A DNA stretch of 64,000 nucleotides from Plantibacter sp. ME-Dv--P-122b (lineage in GTDB: Bacteria > Actinomycetota > Actinomycetes > Actinomycetales > Microbacteriaceae). The stretch covers positions 124,001-188,000 of the forward strand of contig NZ_JARVSC010000005.1 of assembly GCF_030209375.1 (NCBI RefSeq), given 5' to 3'. The number at the start of each line of letters is the position of its first letter. Position 1 is the stretch's first letter. A program made the position numbers and the translations under genes. Under the pieces are notes generated by a model. It was not told where the DNA came from. It saw only the letters and a list, made by a program, of their open reading frames with translations, and searched no databases. Shown piece after piece: positions 61,694-64,000 of this stretch.

Positions 61694-62394
61694 CGCTGTG
61701 CTGCCTCTGTCTCGGGGTGGTGGGTGGGGCCGCTCGCGGTCGAGCGCAGCTCGGCGAGGTCGGCGACGGAGCGCCCGGCGAGGGTGTCCCAGGTGGTGTG
61801 GCGCGGGCCCTCGGGGATCGGCACGATGTGCGGGACCGACACGGCGATGGTCCCCGCCGCGAGGGCGGACGCGAGACCGGTGGCGGAGTCCTCGATCGCG
61901 ATGCACTCGCGCGGGTCGACGCCGAGTGCCTCCGCGGCCCTGAGGTAGGGGTCCGGGTGCGGCTTTGGCCGCTCGACCTCGTCGCCCGCGACGATGAGGT
62001 CGAACGCGTCGAACGGGATGCCGCTGGCGATGTCCTCGGCCATGGACCGGATGGACATGGTGACGAGCGCGGTCGGCACGCCGGCCTCCCGGAGCTCGCG
62101 AAGCAGTTCCTGGGCGCCCGGACGGAACGGGACGCCGCGTTCCTGGATGAGGCGCCGGACGTGGTCCGTGAGGTGGGCGACGATGGTGTCCGCGTCCAGC
62201 GTGACGCCGCGGCCCTGGAGCACGGCGGCGGAGTCCCAGAGCCCGTTCCCGACGAGCAGGAGGCCGTCCTCATGGGTCCAGGTGCCACCGTGGGCCGCGA
62301 CCAGCTCGGTCTCGGCCTCCATCCAGTAGGGCTCGGTGTCGACGACGGTGCCGTCCATGTCCCAGAGGACTGCGGCAGGGAGGAGAGTGGTCAC
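61690..62394 (-). CDS. HAD-superfamily hydrolase (phosphatase/phosphoglucomutase-like, subfamily IA)
   Basis: This 234-residue enzyme has the HAD nucleophile motif LWDMDGTVVDTEPYW, motif II LVTMSIRSMA, motif III Lys in VERPKPHPDPYLRA and motif IV IAIEDSATGLASALAAG, with a helical cap between motifs I and II. Substrates could be sugar phosphates or phosphoglycolate; the sequence does not decide. The GTG start has TAGCAT eight bases upstream, consistent with a leaderless mRNA. It forms a two-gene unit with trmI. Confidence 0.9.
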   Translation of the reverse strand: MTTLLPAAVLWDMDGTVVDTEPYWMEAETELVAAHGGTWTHEDGLLLVGNGLWDSAAVLQGRGVTLDADTIVAHLTDHVRRLIQERGVPFRPGAQELLRELREAGVPTALVTMSIRSMAEDIASGIPFDAFDLIVAGDEVERPKPHPDPYLRAAEALGVDPRECIAIEDSATGLASALAAGTIAVSVPHIVPIPEGPRHTTWDTLAGRSVADLAELRSTASGPTHHPETEAAQR

Positions 62395-62402
62395 GGGGTG
62401 CC

Positions 62403-62408
62403 ATGCTA
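62403..62408 (-). promoter_or_regulatory. Leaderless promoter -10 of the HAD-trmI unit
   Basis: On the - strand TAGCAT is followed by eight bases and then GTG 62394. It lies in the 81-bp divergent gap shared with the PAC2 promoter. Confidence 0.45.
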
Positions 62409-62425
62409 CCGGGTGGTGAAGCGCC

Positions 62426-62431
62426 TATCCT
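62426..62431 (+). promoter_or_regulatory. -10 element of the PAC2 transcript
   Basis: TATCCT is followed by six bases and then ATG 62438, the start of a 13-codon open frame that ends on the PAC2 start codon. Confidence 0.5.
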
Positions 62432-62437
62432 GGATGG

Positions 62438-62479
62438 ATGGTCGCGGAAGGTCCCCGTGCACCGAGGAGTGAGACGTGA
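62438..62479 (+). CDS. Possible 13-residue leaderless micro-ORF coupled to the PAC2 gene
   Basis: ATG 62438 lies six bases after a good -10 hexamer. The frame encodes MVAEGPRAPRSET and stops with TGA at 62477-62479, which overlaps the GTG start of the PAC2 gene (GTGA). Ribosomes that translate it would end exactly at the next start codon. The PAC2 gene also has its own Shine-Dalgarno (CGAGGAGTGAG), so the micro-ORF is not strictly needed. Coding is unproven. Confidence 0.35.
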   Translation: MVAEGPRAPRSET

Positions 62480-63402
62480 CGGAAGACACCAAGGAGCCGC
62501 TGGGCGGTCGCCTGCTCGTCGTGGCGTTCGAGGGTTGGAACGATGCCGGCGAGGCGGCGAGCGGCGCGGTGCGCGTGCTCCGCGACTCGCTCGCCCTCCG
62601 CCCGCTGCTCGAGATCGACCCGGAGCCCTACTACGACTACCAGTTCAACCGGCCGACGGTCGGCGTCGACGAGGACGGCAAACGGTCGCTGACCTGGCCC
62701 GGCACCACGATCTCGGGGCCCGACCCCGAAGCGGCGAAGCCAGCGACCCCCCTCGCGGAGGACGCCGCGCTCCGGGTCAGCGAGGGCGGCGGCGACAACG
62801 TCTACGTGTTGCTCGGTGCCGAGCCCTCGCGCGGTTGGAAGGCATTCGTCGACGAGATCCTCGCCGTGATCACCGAGCAGCGCATCACCGGCATGGTGAT
62901 GCTCGGTGCGATGCTCGCCGACGTCCCGCACACGCGACCCATCTCGGTCTTCGCCTCGAGCGAGAACGCGGAGCTGCGGCAGGCCCTGCAGCTCGAGCGC
63001 AGCACCTACGAGGGGCCGGTCGGCATCCTCAGTGTGCTGGCCGACGCCGCCGAGCGGCAGGGCGTCCAGAGCCTGTCGGTCTGGGCCTCGGTCCCCCACT
63101 ACGTGCACAGCGCGCCCTCCCCGAAAGCCGTCCTGGCGCTCATCGACAAGCTCGAGGAACTCATCGACGTCGTCATCCCCCGCGGAGCCCTCGTCGAGGA
63201 GTCCGGCGAGTGGCAGAGCGGGATCGACACGCTCGCCGCCGAAGACGAGGACATGGCCGCCTACATCCAGCAGCTGGAGCAGGCGCGCGACACCGTCGAG
63301 TCGCCTGAGGCGAGCGGCGAGGCCATCGCCAAGGAGTTCGAGCGGTACCTCCGTCGGGACGAGGGCAAGGGCGACGAGCCCTGGCGGAAGGACCGCGAGT
63401 AG
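62476..63402 (+). CDS. PAC2-family (proteasome assembly chaperone-like) protein
   Basis: This 308-residue protein is of the PAC2 family, archaeal and actinobacterial relatives of a eukaryotic proteasome assembly chaperone. The N-terminal block LLVVAFEGWNDAGEAASGAV is diagnostic, followed by YYDYQFNRPTVGVDEDG, GAEPSRGWKAFVDEIL and LGAMLADVPHTRPI. The C-terminus is acidic and helical. The bacterial function is unknown, and no proteasome genes are present here. In mycobacteria the homologue (Rv2125) is also close to mshC. It starts at GTG 62476. Confidence 0.9.
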   Translation: MTEDTKEPLGGRLLVVAFEGWNDAGEAASGAVRVLRDSLALRPLLEIDPEPYYDYQFNRPTVGVDEDGKRSLTWPGTTISGPDPEAAKPATPLAEDAALRVSEGGGDNVYVLLGAEPSRGWKAFVDEILAVITEQRITGMVMLGAMLADVPHTRPISVFASSENAELRQALQLERSTYEGPVGILSVLADAAERQGVQSLSVWASVPHYVHSAPSPKAVLALIDKLEELIDVVIPRGALVEESGEWQSGIDTLAAEDEDMAAYIQQLEQARDTVESPEASGEAIAKEFERYLRRDEGKGDEPWRKDRE

Positions 63403-63448
63403 CCCGGTCCCGTCGCCGTGGTGCGACTCCGGTGAGTCACCGTCCTGC

Positions 63449-64000
63449 TCAGCGCACGCCGAGGAGCGCGTCGACGGCCGACCGCGCGAGGTCGGCGTCG
63501 TCGACGCCGGTCGTCGCTGCGGCGTCGACGAGTGCGATGGCACCCGGGGTGTCGAGGTCGTCCGCGAGTCGGACCCGCATCGCCTGCAGCAGCTCGACGG
63601 CGGACGCTCCACCCGCGGCGTCCGTCGTGAAGGCCGAACGCCAGGCCCTGAGCCGACGATCGGCCAGGACCAGGTGCTCGTCGTGCCACTCCCAATCGCT
63701 GCGGTAGTGGTTCGCGAGGATCGCGAGCCGGATCGCCGAGGGGTCCGCTCCGTCGGCGGCCAGGCGTGAGACGAGGACGAGGTTGCCCAGGGACTTCGAC
63801 ATCTTGGTGCCCTCGTAGGCGACCATGCCGGCGTGGCTGAACACCTTGGCGAGCGGGCGACCGGACAGCGCTGCGGCATGCCCGGCACTCAGGTCGTGGT
63901 GTGGGAAGACGAGGTCGGAGCCGCCGCCCTGGACCGTGAAGTCGGATCCGAGGTGCTGGAGGGCGATGACCGAGCACTCGATGTGCCAGCCCGGCCGGCC
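63449..64000 (-). CDS. mshC: Mycothiol ligase MshC, 3' part (L-cysteine:1D-myo-inosityl glucosamine ligase)
   Basis: MshC joins cysteine to glucosaminyl-inositol in mycothiol synthesis and is a paralogue of cysteinyl-tRNA synthetase. The visible 183 C-terminal residues begin [20 protein letters not shown]. They contain the zinc-region [18 protein letters not shown], the [20 protein letters not shown] block (KMSKS motif) and a short helical end with no tRNA anticodon-binding domain. That short end favours MshC over CysS. The 5' part lies beyond the window edge. Confidence 0.88.
   Translation of the reverse strand, partial: GRPGWHIECSVIALQHLGSDFTVQGGGSDLVFPHHDLSAGHAAALSGRPLAKVFSHAGMVAYEGTKMSKSLGNLVLVSRLAADGADPSAIRLAILANHYRSDWEWHDEHLVLADRRLRAWRSAFTTDAAGGASAVELLQAMRVRLADDLDTPGAIALVDAAATTGVDDADLARSAVDALLGVR

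Noticed and set aside
63449-64000. Cysteinyl-tRNA synthetase (cysS) instead of mshC
   Set aside because: The C-terminus is short and lacks the anticodon-binding region of CysS, the KMSKS context fits MshC, and the neighbouring PAC2 gene matches the mycobacterial mshC region; the missing 5' part leaves some doubt.
1-64000. tRNA or rRNA genes, CRISPR arrays, insertion sequences, prophage and attachment sites
   Set aside because: I looked through the gaps on both strands and saw no cloverleaf-like sequence, direct-repeat array, transposase, integrase or terminal inverted repeats.

Overview
The window is a 64 kb stretch of a high-GC Gram-positive chromosome. Several genes place it in the Actinomycetota: rbpA, sepF, a Wag31-type divIVA, the mycothiol ligase mshC, pafBC, a HelY-type helicase and a qcrCAB/ctaCDEF respiratory chain. 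The gene content and order, an unusual MurE substrate-recognition motif and many TANNNT-start codon (leaderless) promoters suggest the family Microbacteriaceae. The family is an inference; the genus cannot be read from the sequence. I see no phage, insertion sequence, CRISPR array, rRNA or tRNA. Most of the window is conserved core genome.

Region 1 (1-18.8 kb, all + strand) is the division and cell-wall (dcw) cluster: rsmH (3' part), ftsL, ftsI, murE, murF, mraY, murD, ftsW, murG, murC, ftsQ, ftsZ, a YggS-type PLP protein, sepF, yggT, divIVA, lspA and an RluD-type pseudouridine synthase. Most junctions overlap by 1-4 bases, which implies tight translational coupling. Together these genes build lipid II and assemble the septum and the polar growth scaffold.

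Region 2 (18.9-31.7 kb) holds dnaE, hisD, nrdR, pyrD, a DUF3043 protein (- strand), an M20 dipeptidase, an ErpA-type Fe-S carrier and ctaC-ctaD-ctaF plus a GNAT acetyltransferase. After a stretch of about 420 bp with no recognisable gene, the - strand block ctaE-qcrC-qcrA-qcrB (32.2-36.5 kb) completes the cytochrome bc1-aa3 supercomplex. An iron-box-like palindrome lies upstream of ctaE.

Region 3 (36.7-49.2 kb) is the most accessory part: a stand-alone trpD, the PTS-dependent dihydroxyacetone kinase operon dhaKLM (with HPr fused to DhaM), a small CxxC protein, a TetR regulator with a perfect palindromic operator, a two-gene ABC-2 exporter, a two-component system, a UvrA2-type ABC protein, an HdeD-like membrane protein and an atypical short-chain dehydrogenase.

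Region 4 (49.4-64 kb) returns to core genes: nfeD-SPFH, a glycerophosphodiesterase, rbpA with a sigma-R-like promoter, then a long - strand run (mRNA order pafB, pafC, tatA, tatC, helY, lnt), preceded by an FKBP lipoprotein, trmI and a HAD phosphatase. It ends with a PAC2 protein and the 3' part of mshC. In mycobacteria the pupylation/proteasome genes sit in the pafB-trmI slot; here that slot holds only the FKBP gene.

No clearly new multi-gene system is visible. The observations most worth checking are the micro-ORFs coupled to ftsI and to the PAC2 gene, the changed MurE motif, the repeated terminator stem, the TetR/ABC/two-component/UvrA2 neighbourhood and the missing proteasome genes.
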